A DNA stretch of 64,000 nucleotides from Pisolithus tinctorius (Eukaryota > Basidiomycota > Agaricomycetes > Boletales > Pisolithaceae). How positions within the stretch are numbered: the first letter of the stretch is position 1; each line of letters opens with the position of its first letter. The notes under the pieces are model-generated. The model saw only the letters and a list, made by a program, of their open reading frames with translations, was not told the origin of the DNA and did no database searches. This document shows positions 33,075 to 42,950 of the stretch, one piece after another. The stretch lies in contig JANFAH010000002.1 of assembly GCA_024663395.1 (NCBI GenBank), positions 2,418,001-2,482,000 of the forward strand. The letters run 5' to 3'. Position numbers and translations under genes: made by a program.

Positions 33075-36000
33075 ATGGCTTCAACAGACGACGTTTCCCG
33101 CATACGAGCGAAGTTGGAACGCTTCCCTCCAGGGGATGATGGGCGGGATGTCGCCCTCTACGACCTTGCTTCCGCCCTTTGGGAGAGATACCGCAAAGAG
33201 AAAGAAATCGACGACTTGAACGAGGCAATCACACTGCAGCGCAAGTTTTTGGAACTCCGACCACTCAAGAATGACGATCGGTCTAAACCACTCAACGGCC
33301 TTGCTTCTTATCTTGCACATAGATATGACAGTCAGGGAGCAGTCGAAGACTTAGAAGAAGCCATCACGCTTGGACGTGAAGTGCTGGGGCTCCGTCCACC
33401 AGGGCATCGCGTTCGAGCCATAACTCTCTACAACCTTGCTACTCGCCTCAAGAAGAGGTCTCTGAGAGAGGCTAAAACAAGTGATTTAGACGAAGCGATC
33501 GAGCTGCTCTGTGAAGCTTTGGAACTATGTCCCTCTGGACATCCACATCGGTCTTCTCCGCTCCGTGAATTTGTTCTCTGTCTCTCGATTAGATATAAAA
33601 TTCAGGGGGGAGTTAATGACTTGGAAGAAATCGTGACACTCAGACGTGCAGAACTAGAACTCTGTCCACGAGGGCATCCCGACCATGCCAGAGCTCTTCA
33701 CAACCTTGCTTGCGACCTCCGGAGGTTCACGAAAAAGACTGCGATCTGCGACTTGGAGGAATCGATTGGGCTCCTCCGTCAAGCTGTGGAACTACGTCCA
33801 CCTGGACGTGCTAACAGGTCCTCATCGCTTCATGAACTCGCCCTCTGTCTCTCGGATAGACATGACGAGCGGGGGATAGTCGATGACTTGGAAGAAGCCA
33901 TCACACTTGGACGTGAAGCACTGGCGCTTCGTCCACCAGGCCATGCCAATCGTGACGAATCTCTTCACAATCTCGCTTACAATCTCAGGAAGAGGTTCGT
34001 GAGACAGGCTACGATACACGACTTGGAGGAAGCGATTGAGCTGCATCGTGCAGCTTTAGAACTTCGTCCTTCTGGGCATCAACATCGGCCTTCATCACTC
34101 CGTGAACTTGCTCTCTGTCTGTCGAACAGATATGACAAGCAAGGGGCAGTTAATGACTTGGAAGAAGCCATCACGCTTGGACGTGCAGTGCTAGAGCTCT
34201 GTCCACCCGAGCATGTCGATCGCGGCGTGTCTCTCCATAACCTTGCTTGCGACCTCAGGAGGAGGTTCGCGAAAGAGCATGTGATCGATAACTTGAAGGA
34301 GGCAATTGAGCTGCTCCGCCCAGCTTTGGAACTACGTCCCAACGGACATCCTGATCGGTCCTCATCGCTCCACGAACTTGCTCTCTGTCTGTCGAATTGG
34401 CATGACAAGTACGGGATAGTTCCTGACTTGGAAGAGGCCATCGTGCTTGGACGTGCAGCACTCGAGCTCTGTCCAGCAGGGCATCCCGATCGTGGTGCCA
34501 TTCTTTACAGCCTTGCGTGCAATTTGTGTAAGAAGTTTCAGAAGCTGGCTGACATGCCCAAGTTGCCAGGGGCAAAATTCCTTGATCAGGCTGCGTCGGC
34601 AGTCTGCCCAAGGGCTGATGTCGCCTCATCCCTTTTCGAGCTTTCACTACACCTCTGGGACCGATTCCAGCAGCAGGCCGCCACGACTGATCTAGACGAT
34701 GCCATTTGTCTTGCAACGTACGCTTTGGAGCTCCGATTGCCTCATGAAGATGTTTCAATTGCAGGGTGGATTCAGAGGCTGTCCCAGGGAGCAGACTCAG
34801 AAAAACTTGTCACCTTTGGTCAAGCGGCGGACAATATATGTGTCCTTGTGAAATACCATAGGGCCAGATTCCAAACTCAGCATGAAATCGTTGATCTGAA
34901 CGAGGCCATCACCTTATACGGATATATGCTGCAACTCTGCCCGGTTGGGCATCCAAACCGTGTTTCGTCCCTCCATGACCTTGCACAGTGTCTTGCAGAA
35001 CGGTTTCATCAACAGCCCACAGCGTCCGATTTGGATCAGGCTATTTCACTTGAGCAAGAAGCCCTGCAGTTACTCGTACGTGGAGATCCGGGTTACGATG
35101 CGTCTCGGAAATGCTTTACGGCCTACCTCCGAATGAAAATCACTTCGCAGGTTGCTATGACTTCCCCGGGCCCCTCAATCGTCACCCACTTTGATGTCGA
35201 ACAAGACATCCGTAATGTTGCATTTGAAACTCTTAGATCTGCACCAACCAGGTTGCTCCATATGCCCACCGGTATCCTGTGCAGCCGAGATGCGCAGGTG
35301 TCGTATTTTATGCGCAGTCAACAGTGCAAACGGTTGATGTCGCTATGCACAACATGCGATCGAGCTCAGCAAATGAGACTCATCCAAGCCAATGTCTCCG
35401 AGTACTTCCTGTACATCACGCTTTCTCACTGCTGGGGCGAAGGCGAGCCATTGTTGCGCGACATCGAGGGTCGTGTGATATATGATATGCCAGTGAGAGC
35501 GGGCTTTAGAAAGCTCCAAGCTTTCTGTGCTGTTGCTCGCGAGCTGGATTACTTGTGGGCCTGGAGCGACACGTGCTGTATCGACAAACATAGCAGCGCC
35601 GAGTTGCAAGAAACTATAGCATCAATGTTCGCGTGGTATCGACATTCCGCATTGACCATCGTATACCTTTCTGATATTTCTGAAACCGGTTCGCTCGGGA
35701 ACAGCGAGTGGTTCAGACGTGGGTGGACCCTCCAGGAACTACTGGCTCCCCAAACCGTACTATTCTACACCCAAAATTGGTCACTTTACAAGGACCTCAC
35801 GCCTTCGAACCACAAAACCGATGTTGCAGTGCTGGAAGAACTGGAGAGGGTAACTGGAATAGAAACCCGGTTCCTCACCAACTTTTCTCCAGGTTTGGAT
35901 GATGCGCGATCGAGGCTTCAATGGGCGGCACTGCGTCATACCACCCGACCCGAAGATATTGCTTATTCACTTTTTGGGATCTTCAATCTTCACCTTCCTG

Positions 36001-36788
36001 TTCTGTATGGCGAACCTGCCGAGAACGCACTTGGCCGTCTCCTGTCGGAAATCATATCGCAGTCTGGGGACATATCAGTTCTAGATTGGGTCGGGGAGGC
36101 ATCATCGTTTCACAGCTGTCTCCCTGCTCATATCACCTCGTATGAAAGGCTGCCATCGCCTCAACCCCAACGTGATGCAGAAGAACAACCATCCGCGACA
36201 AGTCAGGCACTGTCGTTGTTCGACATACTGTGTGACCTTGCTGCGTCGCTCCTCCTTCAATTTCTAAGTCGTTTTCTGATATCACCGAGCACCGCCCCAG
36301 CGGATCGGCTGCGGACTCTAGATTCATATGCGCCCAGCGACGTATACGATTTCCACTCATTGAACAGAGTACCCCTTCCGCGATTCCTCAATCATTGCCT
36401 TATACTGCCATGCATCGCCCACCATGTCACAGCGGTTCAATTGGCGGGTGAAGATCCATCGGGACCGAGTTACATGTACAAAATACAGGCATGCGGTCTG
36501 AGGCCATTGGAAATCGCCCTGCCAGACAGGCTAGACAATGCGACAATCTCACAAGGTGCTCTGCACCTCGTTCGCCCTTGGCGCTCGAAGGGTCAATCTG
36601 CTGTTTTAGACGCCACGAGTGAAGAGCAATTGCTTCTTACACTTGGGAAGCCATTTAATGCTCTTCTGTTGACCGAACTGCCCCACTCCCAGCACAAACG
36701 GATTGCGTCTTCTACTGTTATTACTGCCCAGCCCGTCAACCGTGCTAGCATTCTGAAAAGCAAAGCTAGGATATTCAGCATTGTATAG
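33075..36788 (+). CDS. HET gene B: TPR-HET protein, 1237 aa, open
   Basis: Single open frame from ATG 33075 (MASTDDVSRIRAKLERFPPG). About ten TPR-type units of the CHAT-associated kind plus three diverged ones fill residues 30-690 (for example DLEEAITLGREALALRPPGH). Unlike C and D the units differ clearly from each other. A linker (APTRLLHMPTGILCSRDAQV, then CKRLMSLCTTCD) leads to the HET core at about 780-889 (YITLSHCWGEGEPLLRD to EWFRRGWTLQELLAPQ). The Arg of the C and D motif LSHRWG is Cys here. PEDIAYSLFGIFNLHLPVLY and the conserved end ILKSKARIFSIV follow. Closest paralogue is gene A, for which it shows the uninterrupted structure. Predicted cytoplasmic: no signal peptide or membrane segment seen. 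The incompatibility role is inferred from the family. Confidence 0.9.
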   Translation: MASTDDVSRIRAKLERFPPGDDGRDVALYDLASALWERYRKEKEIDDLNEAITLQRKFLELRPLKNDDRSKPLNGLASYLAHRYDSQGAVEDLEEAITLGREVLGLRPPGHRVRAITLYNLATRLKKRSLREAKTSDLDEAIELLCEALELCPSGHPHRSSPLREFVLCLSIRYKIQGGVNDLEEIVTLRRAELELCPRGHPDHARALHNLACDLRRFTKKTAICDLEESIGLLRQAVELRPPGRANRSSSLHELALCLSDRHDERGIVDDLEEAITLGREALALRPPGHANRDESLHNLAYNLRKRFVRQATIHDLEEAIELHRAALELRPSGHQHRPSSLRELALCLSNRYDKQGAVNDLEEAITLGRAVLELCPPEHVDRGVSLHNLACDLRRRFAKEHVIDNLKEAIELLRPALELRPNGHPDRSSSLHELALCLSNWHDKYGIVPDLEEAIVLGRAALELCPAGHPDRGAILYSLACNLCKKFQKLADMPKLPGAKFLDQAASAVCPRADVASSLFELSLHLWDRFQQQAATTDLDDAICLATYALELRLPHEDVSIAGWIQRLSQGADSEKLVTFGQAADNICVLVKYHRARFQTQHEIVDLNEAITLYGYMLQLCPVGHPNRVSSLHDLAQCLAERFHQQPTASDLDQAISLEQEALQLLVRGDPGYDASRKCFTAYLRMKITSQVAMTSPGPSIVTHFDVEQDIRNVAFETLRSAPTRLLHMPTGILCSRDAQVSYFMRSQQCKRLMSLCTTCDRAQQMRLIQANVSEYFLYITLSHCWGEGEPLLRDIEGRVIYDMPVRAGFRKLQAFCAVARELDYLWAWSDTCCIDKHSSAELQETIASMFAWYRHSALTIVYLSDISETGSLGNSEWFRRGWTLQELLAPQTVLFYTQNWSLYKDLTPSNHKTDVAVLEELERVTGIETRFLTNFSPGLDDARSRLQWAALRHTTRPEDIAYSLFGIFNLHLPVLYGEPAENALGRLLSEIISQSGDISVLDWVGEASSFHSCLPAHITSYERLPSPQPQRDAEEQPSATSQALSLFDILCDLAASLLLQFLSRFLISPSTAPADRLRTLDSYAPSDVYDFHSLNRVPLPRFLNHCLILPCIAHHVTAVQLAGEDPSGPSYMYKIQACGLRPLEIALPDRLDNATISQGALHLVRPWRSKGQSAVLDATSEEQLLLTLGKPFNALLLTELPHSQHKRIASSTVITAQPVNRASILKSKARIFSIV

Positions 36789-37070
36789 ATAGCCACGGCG
36801 TTATGGTGTAGGCTGATGTCGGCGCCCACTTTGGCGCTCCTTGTCATGCGCTGTCTTTTCTCGCGCCTTGATCGTAATGACATGCTTGTTTCCTCTTGTG
36901 TTTTGTGCTCTGTGAAGTCATACGTTGTAGGAGTATGTACTTCTGTCAAATGTCATATATTGACACCTGTCAGTAGAGATGAACACTCACGTTTGGCGAA
37001 TGGCTCTATTAGATCAACTCAGCAACAGGCTTTCCTGTCATTTTAGTAGTCACTGCGGAAGTCTTCGGTG
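36789..37070. other. 3' flank of gene B
   Basis: 36789-36945 matches the 3' flank of gene A (23865-24050), including CTTGATCGTAATGACATGCT and AAGTCATACGTTGTAGGAGT. The match then ends and unrelated sequence begins, marking the start of extra DNA that the A-C interval lacks. Confidence 0.55.
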
Positions 37071-37631
37071 TCAGCACAGAAGTAGGTGAAGCAGACTTGC
37101 TGAGCATCTTCGCTGCAACGCCGCTCCCCTCGCCAGTTCGTCAAATCGACAGAATTCATATGTGACGAGTCTCCATAAAATGGCTGTGCCAGTGACAATG
37201 GGTAGCGGTTCAGCTCCGCGGCCGTGAATGTCGCGGACAAGGGTTCTGCTAACGACGAAATCAACAAGCGGCTGGTAGGATGTCATATTCACCAATGAGA
37301 CCAGTTTCGTGGAGGCGCGGGTGCAAGCGAACGAGCAGATGTATGCATCACCCAGTAGCTGGCTGTGTACCACCGTTGCGCCGGTCAGTCGATAGCAGAG
37401 GGTTCTAGACAGGAACTGATCAAGAGCAGTGCTGGCCACACCGGTAACACGGTACAGCATGGGTGGTAACCCTTTGCTTTTCGGGGACAACAACACACAC
37501 GTCCATGAACGTGTTGGGTTACTGGCGAGCTCCTCTCCAGTTCTTCGATCTGCGCGGTTTTCTGAGACAGCACAGAGCCTACACTTCTTCAACCAACTTG
37601 CACTTTTCGTATCTATCGGTGAGTTACCCAT
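37071..37631 (-). CDS. Hypothetical frame, 186 codons, in the B-D interval
   Basis: An open frame on the minus strand with no recognised domain. Its middle (YICSFACTRASTKLVSLVNM, then FVVSRTLVRDIHGRG) looks protein-like, and base composition is CpG-rich like the HET genes. The first part (37520-37631) overlaps DNA homologous to the upstream region of genes A and B, which reads in the other direction, so the start is doubtful. The block has no counterpart in the A-C interval. It may be a fragment of a host gene brought in by the rearrangement that left the HET relic. Confidence 0.25.
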   Translation of the reverse strand: MGNSPIDTKSASWLKKCRLCAVSENRADRRTGEELASNPTRSWTCVLLSPKSKGLPPMLYRVTGVASTALDQFLSRTLCYRLTGATVVHSQLLGDAYICSFACTRASTKLVSLVNMTSYQPLVDFVVSRTLVRDIHGRGAEPLPIVTGTAILWRLVTYEFCRFDELARGAALQRRCSASLLHLLLC

Positions 37632-38110
37632 CCGTCGCGTTTACACAAATATGCATCGACTTCGATGCGGTTTTCCCCACGCTTTGTTCTCATCGACACC
37701 CAACATCGCCGGCGGCTCTCTGTTGCTCTTGACCTACGGTTTTCTTCTCACGCAGTTGAAGAAGCCTGACTGATTCGGGTGGCACTCTGACATTCAAACT
37801 TGTTTGATACCCCGTTGTCGTATTAGACGCCGCAAGTGAAGAGCAGCTACTGCTTGCACTGGAGAGGCCATTTAATGCTCTTCTGTTGACCGAACTGCTT
37901 CACTCGTGGTACAAAAGGGTTGGGTCTTCTGCGCTCATCACTGCTCAGCCTGTAGACTCGGCCAGCGCCCACTTTATTACTCCTCTTCATGCACTGCCTT
38001 TGATCGTATTGACATGCTTGTTTCCCCTTGTACATGGTGCCATGCATGTCCTGCCACTTGCTTTTTGTGCTCCGTGAAGTCATACGTTGTAGGAGTATGT
38101 ACATGCAAGT
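37520..38110 (+). pseudogene. Relic of a fifth HET gene (E), almost fully deleted
   Basis: 37520-37660 resembles the upstream region of genes A and B (GAGCTCCTCTcCAGTTCTTCGATCTG, TTCAACCAACTTGCaCTTTTCGTATCTATCGGTGAGTT). At about 37818-37970 the plus strand reads VLDAASEEQLLLALERPFNA and LLLTELLHSWYKR, then SSALITAQPVDSAS, the last about 50 codons of a HET paralogue. The usual 3' flank follows (37975-38110). The whole TPR array, linker and HET domain are missing. This is a remnant of another gene copy in the cluster. Confidence 0.7.
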
Positions 38111-38457
38111 GTAAGGCCAGTGAGTCGGGATCGCCCCTAGTTATGGAAAGCATGTTCAATATAAGATACACAACTGTCAAATGTCATACCTATCATGACC
38201 ATTGTGTTTCAGGCTAAGTATGCGCTGGCTGTGGTCCTCATCCTAGGTCATATGGGTTTTCCGTATCGTCTCGCACCGCTGGGATGAATATACTGCCCAT
38301 AGTACGAGTGCGCAGAGCGGCACTGTGCATCACCGCTACCCACCTTAGTAAACAACGTTGGGGGGGTTCATCGCAGCTGTGGTCAGGGGAACGCAGGAGC
38401 CTGAACGCCTAGACTCGGGGAAGGCTACAGAAGAATGAGTCACATGGCTCGACACGT

Positions 38458-38667
38458 ATGCCGCTCGCATCCGAGAAACCCAGTGGAGAGCGGGCCAGAA
38501 AGGGTTTCAAGGAGGCTCAGAAAAACATGGCAATGGCTGCGAACCCCTGCTTCGCGCCGAGGCGGTGGTTACTTGAGGAGGCGTTGAAAAGTTTGAGGCT
38601 GACCCCGCAACCAGCAAGCACGTTCTCGCCAAAGTCGTGCAGGTACGTACCTAAGGGATTCTGTTGA
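38458..38667 (+). CDS. Short conserved frame in the B-D intergenic region
   Basis: 69 codons including RKGFKEAQKNMAMAANPCF and LLEEALKSLRLTPQPASTF. Its counterpart in unit 1 is at about 24415-24600; inside the shared segment the two differ mainly by substitutions and one 3-nt indel. A donor-like GTACGT follows TGCAG. It could be one exon of an unrecognised gene or just duplicated DNA. Confidence 0.3.
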   Translation: MPLASEKPSGERARKGFKEAQKNMAMAANPCFAPRRWLLEEALKSLRLTPQPASTFSPKSCRYVPKGFC

Positions 38668-39161
38668 CTGGTTGTCACGAGTCGCTGTATAGGTATCGTG
38701 TTCTCCAACCCTGGGGGCGTGAGAGCGATTTCTAGACAACGAACCAAGCGGGGAGGAGAGGGAAGAACGACGGCATTGCGCTCTCGGAGATAGCAGGATG
38801 CTTGGCTTTCAGCGCAGCGGGCTGTCCTAATGCAAAACGTCTTTGTTACTTGCGTCGTTGCCAACCTGCGTTCCGATGGTCAAAGGGGGCCCATTATACA
38901 GCGTTCTGTTCGTATGTATTTATGGGTCGACCTGCAATAATTCATTACAATTCGGAATTCATGTACTCCGTAGTCGTCCCCGTTAGGCCGTCAGTTACAC
39001 GCCTGCCTGCCAATCCAGCAAACAACGATGCGAACGTGACCAGTCAGAGCGCGACTCACTGGACATGCATTCCTACAAGATTGACCGGCCGAAGGAGAAC
39101 AAAAAGTAAATGGCAGGACCACGTGGACGTCGATACCAAGATATCATAACGCCATGGCTGT

Positions 39162-42100
39162 CTACACAATATTCAATATCCGAATTTTGCTTTTCAGGAT
39201 GCTGGCCCGGTCTACGGGCTGAGCAGTAATGCGAGTAGAAGAGGCGATCCTCTTGTGCTCGTTATGAGGTAGTTGACTCAACAGAAGAGCATTAAATGGC
39301 CTCTCAAGTGTAGAGAGCAGCTGTTCTTCAGTCGCGGCATCTAGTTCGGCAGGTGAGCCAGGAAACTTTGAGTGCCAAGGGCGGACAAGTTGCAGAGAAC
39401 CTTGCAGCCGCGTTACATCTTCTAGCTCGTTTGGCAGAGTGATCTCGAGTGGCCTCAGACCAAATGCCTGGATGCTATACGCGTAACTCGGTGCCGATGG
39501 ATCTGACCCTTTCAGATGAACCACTATGACACAATGAGCAATACATGGTAGTATGAGGCGGCGATTAAGAAAACGTGCAAGGGGCACCCTAGTGAGCGAG
39601 TGGAAGTCGTGCACGTCATCTGGGGAGTATGAATCCGGGGTTCGCAAATGAACCGCCGGCGCGTGATGGCCGATATTGGATAACGTAAAGGAACGACTGA
39701 GAGTGTTTGGGAAGAGCGGCGCCACGAGTGAGCCACACAATTTTCACAGTGCTTCGAATGATATTAGTGAGGGACCCTGACTTGTCGCCGCTGACGGTTC
39801 TTCTGCACCAGGTTGAGGTCGGAGCAATGGTAGCGTTTGGAACGAGTTGATCAGGGCGGGGAAACAGCTATGAAACCGGGACGCCTCCCCAACCCAATCC
39901 AGAACAGAGATATCCCCAGACTGCGAAATGATTTCGGCCAGGAGACGCCCAAGCGCGTTCTCAGCAGATTCACCATACAGAACAGGAAGGTGAAGATTGA
40001 AGATCCCGAAAAGTGAATAGGCGATATCCTCAGGCCGCGTGGTACGACGTAATGACGCCCATTGCAGTCTCGAACGAGCGTCATCCGTACCTGGGGCAAA
40101 GTGAGTGAGGAACCTGGATTCTATTCCAGTCGCCCTCTCCAGCTCTTCCAGCACCGCGATATCGGTTTTATGGTTCGAAGACGTAAGGTTCTTGTAAAGT
40201 GACCAGGGTTGAGTGTAGAATAATATGCTTTGGGAGGCCAGTAGTTCTTGGAGGGTCCACCCACGTCTGAACCATTCGCTGCTCCCGAATGAACCGGTAT
40301 CCGGAACATCAGAGAGATACACAATGGTTAGCGAAGACTGTCGATACCACGCAAACATCGATCCTATGGCTTCCTGTAACTCGGCATTGCTGTCTTTGTC
40401 TATGCAGCACGTGTCACTCCATGCCCACAGGAAACCTCGTTCGCAGGCAACAAGGCAGAAGGCTTGCAGCTTTTTGAAGCCCTCCTTTGCTGACATATCA
40501 TATATCAGGTGGCCCTCGATGTCGCGCAATGATGGTTCATCTTCACCCCAACGGTGAGAGAGCGTGATGTACTGAAAGTATTTCAAGATGGCCGCATGGA
40601 CCAGCTCCATTCGCTGATCTGGGTCGCACTTTGTGCACAGCGACACCAGCTGTTTGTACTGTTGGCTGTTCATAAACCGGGTCAACTGCGCATGCCGGCT
40701 GCACAGGACGCCGGTATGCGTGTGTAGCAGCCTGGTTGGCATGGTTTTGAGGGTTTCAAATGCAACATTACGAATGAGCTGCTCAACGTCAAAGTGGGTA
40801 ACAGGCGAGGCATTGGAGGATGTCATCGGAACTCGTGACTTGATCTTCACGCGGAGGTAGGCCGCAAGGGAGGACTGGGATATGTCGTAACCAGGATCTC
40901 TGGGTATGAGTACCTGCAAGACTTCTTGCTCCAACAAAATAGCCTCATCGAGATCTGCTGTTGCGGGTTGTTGATGAAACCGGTCTGCTAGACACTGTGC
41001 CAGGTCATGCAGAGAAGAAGCACGACTGGGATGGTCAGTCGGGCGGAATTGCAATACAAATCGACATAGTGATATGGCTTCGTTTAGACCGACAATTGGG
41101 TGTTGTTTGCCAGATCTATGCCTCACAAAGTAATTGACCAGAGCGCCTAGATTATCTATCTCACGACCAAGTATGACAGGTTCATCTGACTCGGTGCCCT
41201 GTGCTAGCCTCTGAACCCAAGCTCCCTCGTGATGGGAGTCTCGTGGTAACCGAAGTTCCAGAGCATACGTTGCATAGCAAATAGCATCGTCTAAGTCAGT
41301 CATCGCAGCCTCCTTCTGGAACCTGTCCCAGAGGTGGAGTGAGAGCTTGAGAAGCGAGGAGGCGAGATCGGCCGGGCTTGTTGGACGGACCACTGACGCA
41401 GTTTGATGAAGAGAATTCGCGCCGTGCAACCCCGGCATGTCAACTTGTTTCTGAAACTTTGTCCAGAGGTCATGAGCGAGGCAGAGAAGATGTGTGCCGC
41501 GACCGGGATGCCCTGGTGGACAGAGCTCTAGTGCTGCACGTCTGAACGAGATGGCTTCCTCCAAGTCGCCGATGGCAGCCTGTTTGTCAAACCTGTTCTT
41601 AAGGTAGACGGCGAGATTGTGCAGAGTGATATCACGACCAGGATGCCCTGGTGGACGGAGCTCTAATGCTGCACGTGAGAGCGAGATGGCTTCTTCTAAG
41701 TCGTCAGTTGCAGCCTGTTTGTTGAACTTGCTGTTGAGGAAGGCAGTGAGACTGTGCAGAGTGAGATCACGATGAGGATGACCTGGTGGACGGAGCTCTA
41801 GTGCTGCACGTGAGAGCGAGATGGCTTCCTCCAAGTCGCCGATCGAAGCCTGTTTGTTGAACCTGTTGTTGAGGTAGAGTGCGAGTTCGTGCAGAGTGAG
41901 ATCACGATCAGGATGACCTGGTGGACGGAGTTCTAGTGCTGCACGTGAGAGCGAGATGGCTTCCTCCAAGTCGTCAAATGAAGCCTGTTTGTTGAACCTG
42001 CTGTTGAGGTAGACAGCGAGACTGTGCAGAGTGAGATCACGACGAGGATGACCTGGTGGATGGAGCTCTAGTGCTGCACGTGAGAGCGAGATGGCTTCCT

Positions 42101-42656
42101 CCAAGTCGCCAATTGAAGCCTGTTTGTTGAACCTGCTGTCGAGGTAGGCAGCGAGACTGTGCAGAGTGAGATCATGATGAGGATGACCTGGTGGACGGAG
42201 CTCTAGTGCTGCACATGAGAGCGAGATGGCTTCCTCCAAGTCGCCGATTGCAGCCCGTTCGTCGAACCTGTTCTTGAAGCAGAGAGCGAGATTGTGGAGA
42301 GTGACATGACGACCAGGATGCCCTGGTGGACGAAGTTCTAGTGCTTCACGTCCAAGCGTGACGGCTTCTTCTAAGTCGTCGACTGCCCCCTGCTCGTCAT
42401 ATCTACGTGAAAGACAGAGAGCGAGGTCGTTGAGTGACGTGGACCGATCACCCGTCTCGTTTTCGACTGGTCGGAGTTCCAAAGCAGCGCGATGCAAATC
42501 GATTGCCTCGTTCAAGTTGTCGATTTTACGCTCTTCTTCGTATCTCTCATAGAGTGCGAGCGCCAGGCTGAAGAGGGCAACATCCCGGCCATCTTCCCCT
42601 GGAGGACAACGTTCCAAGTTTTCCTGTTCGCGGGAAACGTCGTCTGTTGAAGCCAT
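39162..42656 (-). CDS. HET gene D: TPR-HET protein with one late in-frame TGA
   Basis: Starts at ATG 42656 (MASTDDVSREQENLERCPPG). Eight TPR-type units of the CHAT-associated kind, very alike (DLEEAISLSRAALELRPPGH pattern), then three diverged units, a linker, and the HET core at about residues 696-805 (YITLSHRWGEDEPSLRD to EWFRRGWTLQELLASQ). At residue 971 an in-frame TGA (39744-39746, after SFEAL) ends the main frame. The same frame continues for about 190 codons to 39162 and keeps the paralogues' C-terminus (YSPDDVHDFHSLTRVPLARF, then ILKSKIRILNIV). All HET catalytic-type motifs lie before the stop, so a shortened protein is possible; otherwise this is an early pseudogene. Closest to gene C, with three fewer repeats. 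Confidence 0.82.
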
Positions 42657-42950
42657 TGAATGTCGTTACACCAGGTTGATATACATGAGGGAACTGGTTC
42701 TGCCTTCGTGCTAAGTCCGGTGAACACTTGCAACAAGACAGGGACAGTAGAGTCATACCCATTGAAATGGGAAAGAAACCCGGTGAGCAATATTGAGTGT
42801 CAGTTGAACGTTGCTCAAACCAGCGAGGCTAACCAAGCAGCGCAAAAGAACCCACAGTAAAGACACGAAGTCTCGAGTAGGCAACCTTGGGTGTCGGTTC
42901 GAAGCACAAACTGTGCTTAAGGTTACACGCAGGTCAATGTATATAAAGCA
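42657..42950 (-). promoter_or_regulatory. Upstream region of HET gene D
   Basis: Carries the shared HET promoter block (GCAGAACCAGTTCC, TGTATATCAACCTGGTGTAACG, CATTCAATGGCT when read toward D). It matches 29004-29280 upstream of gene C over its length, with a divergent 66-codon frame on the other strand (42660-42860). Confidence 0.45.

Noticed and set aside
34079..34758. Long antisense frames (140 and 167 codons) opposite HET gene B
   Set aside because: They are shadows of the repetitive TPR coding frame and change with it. The sense frame carries the recognisable domains.
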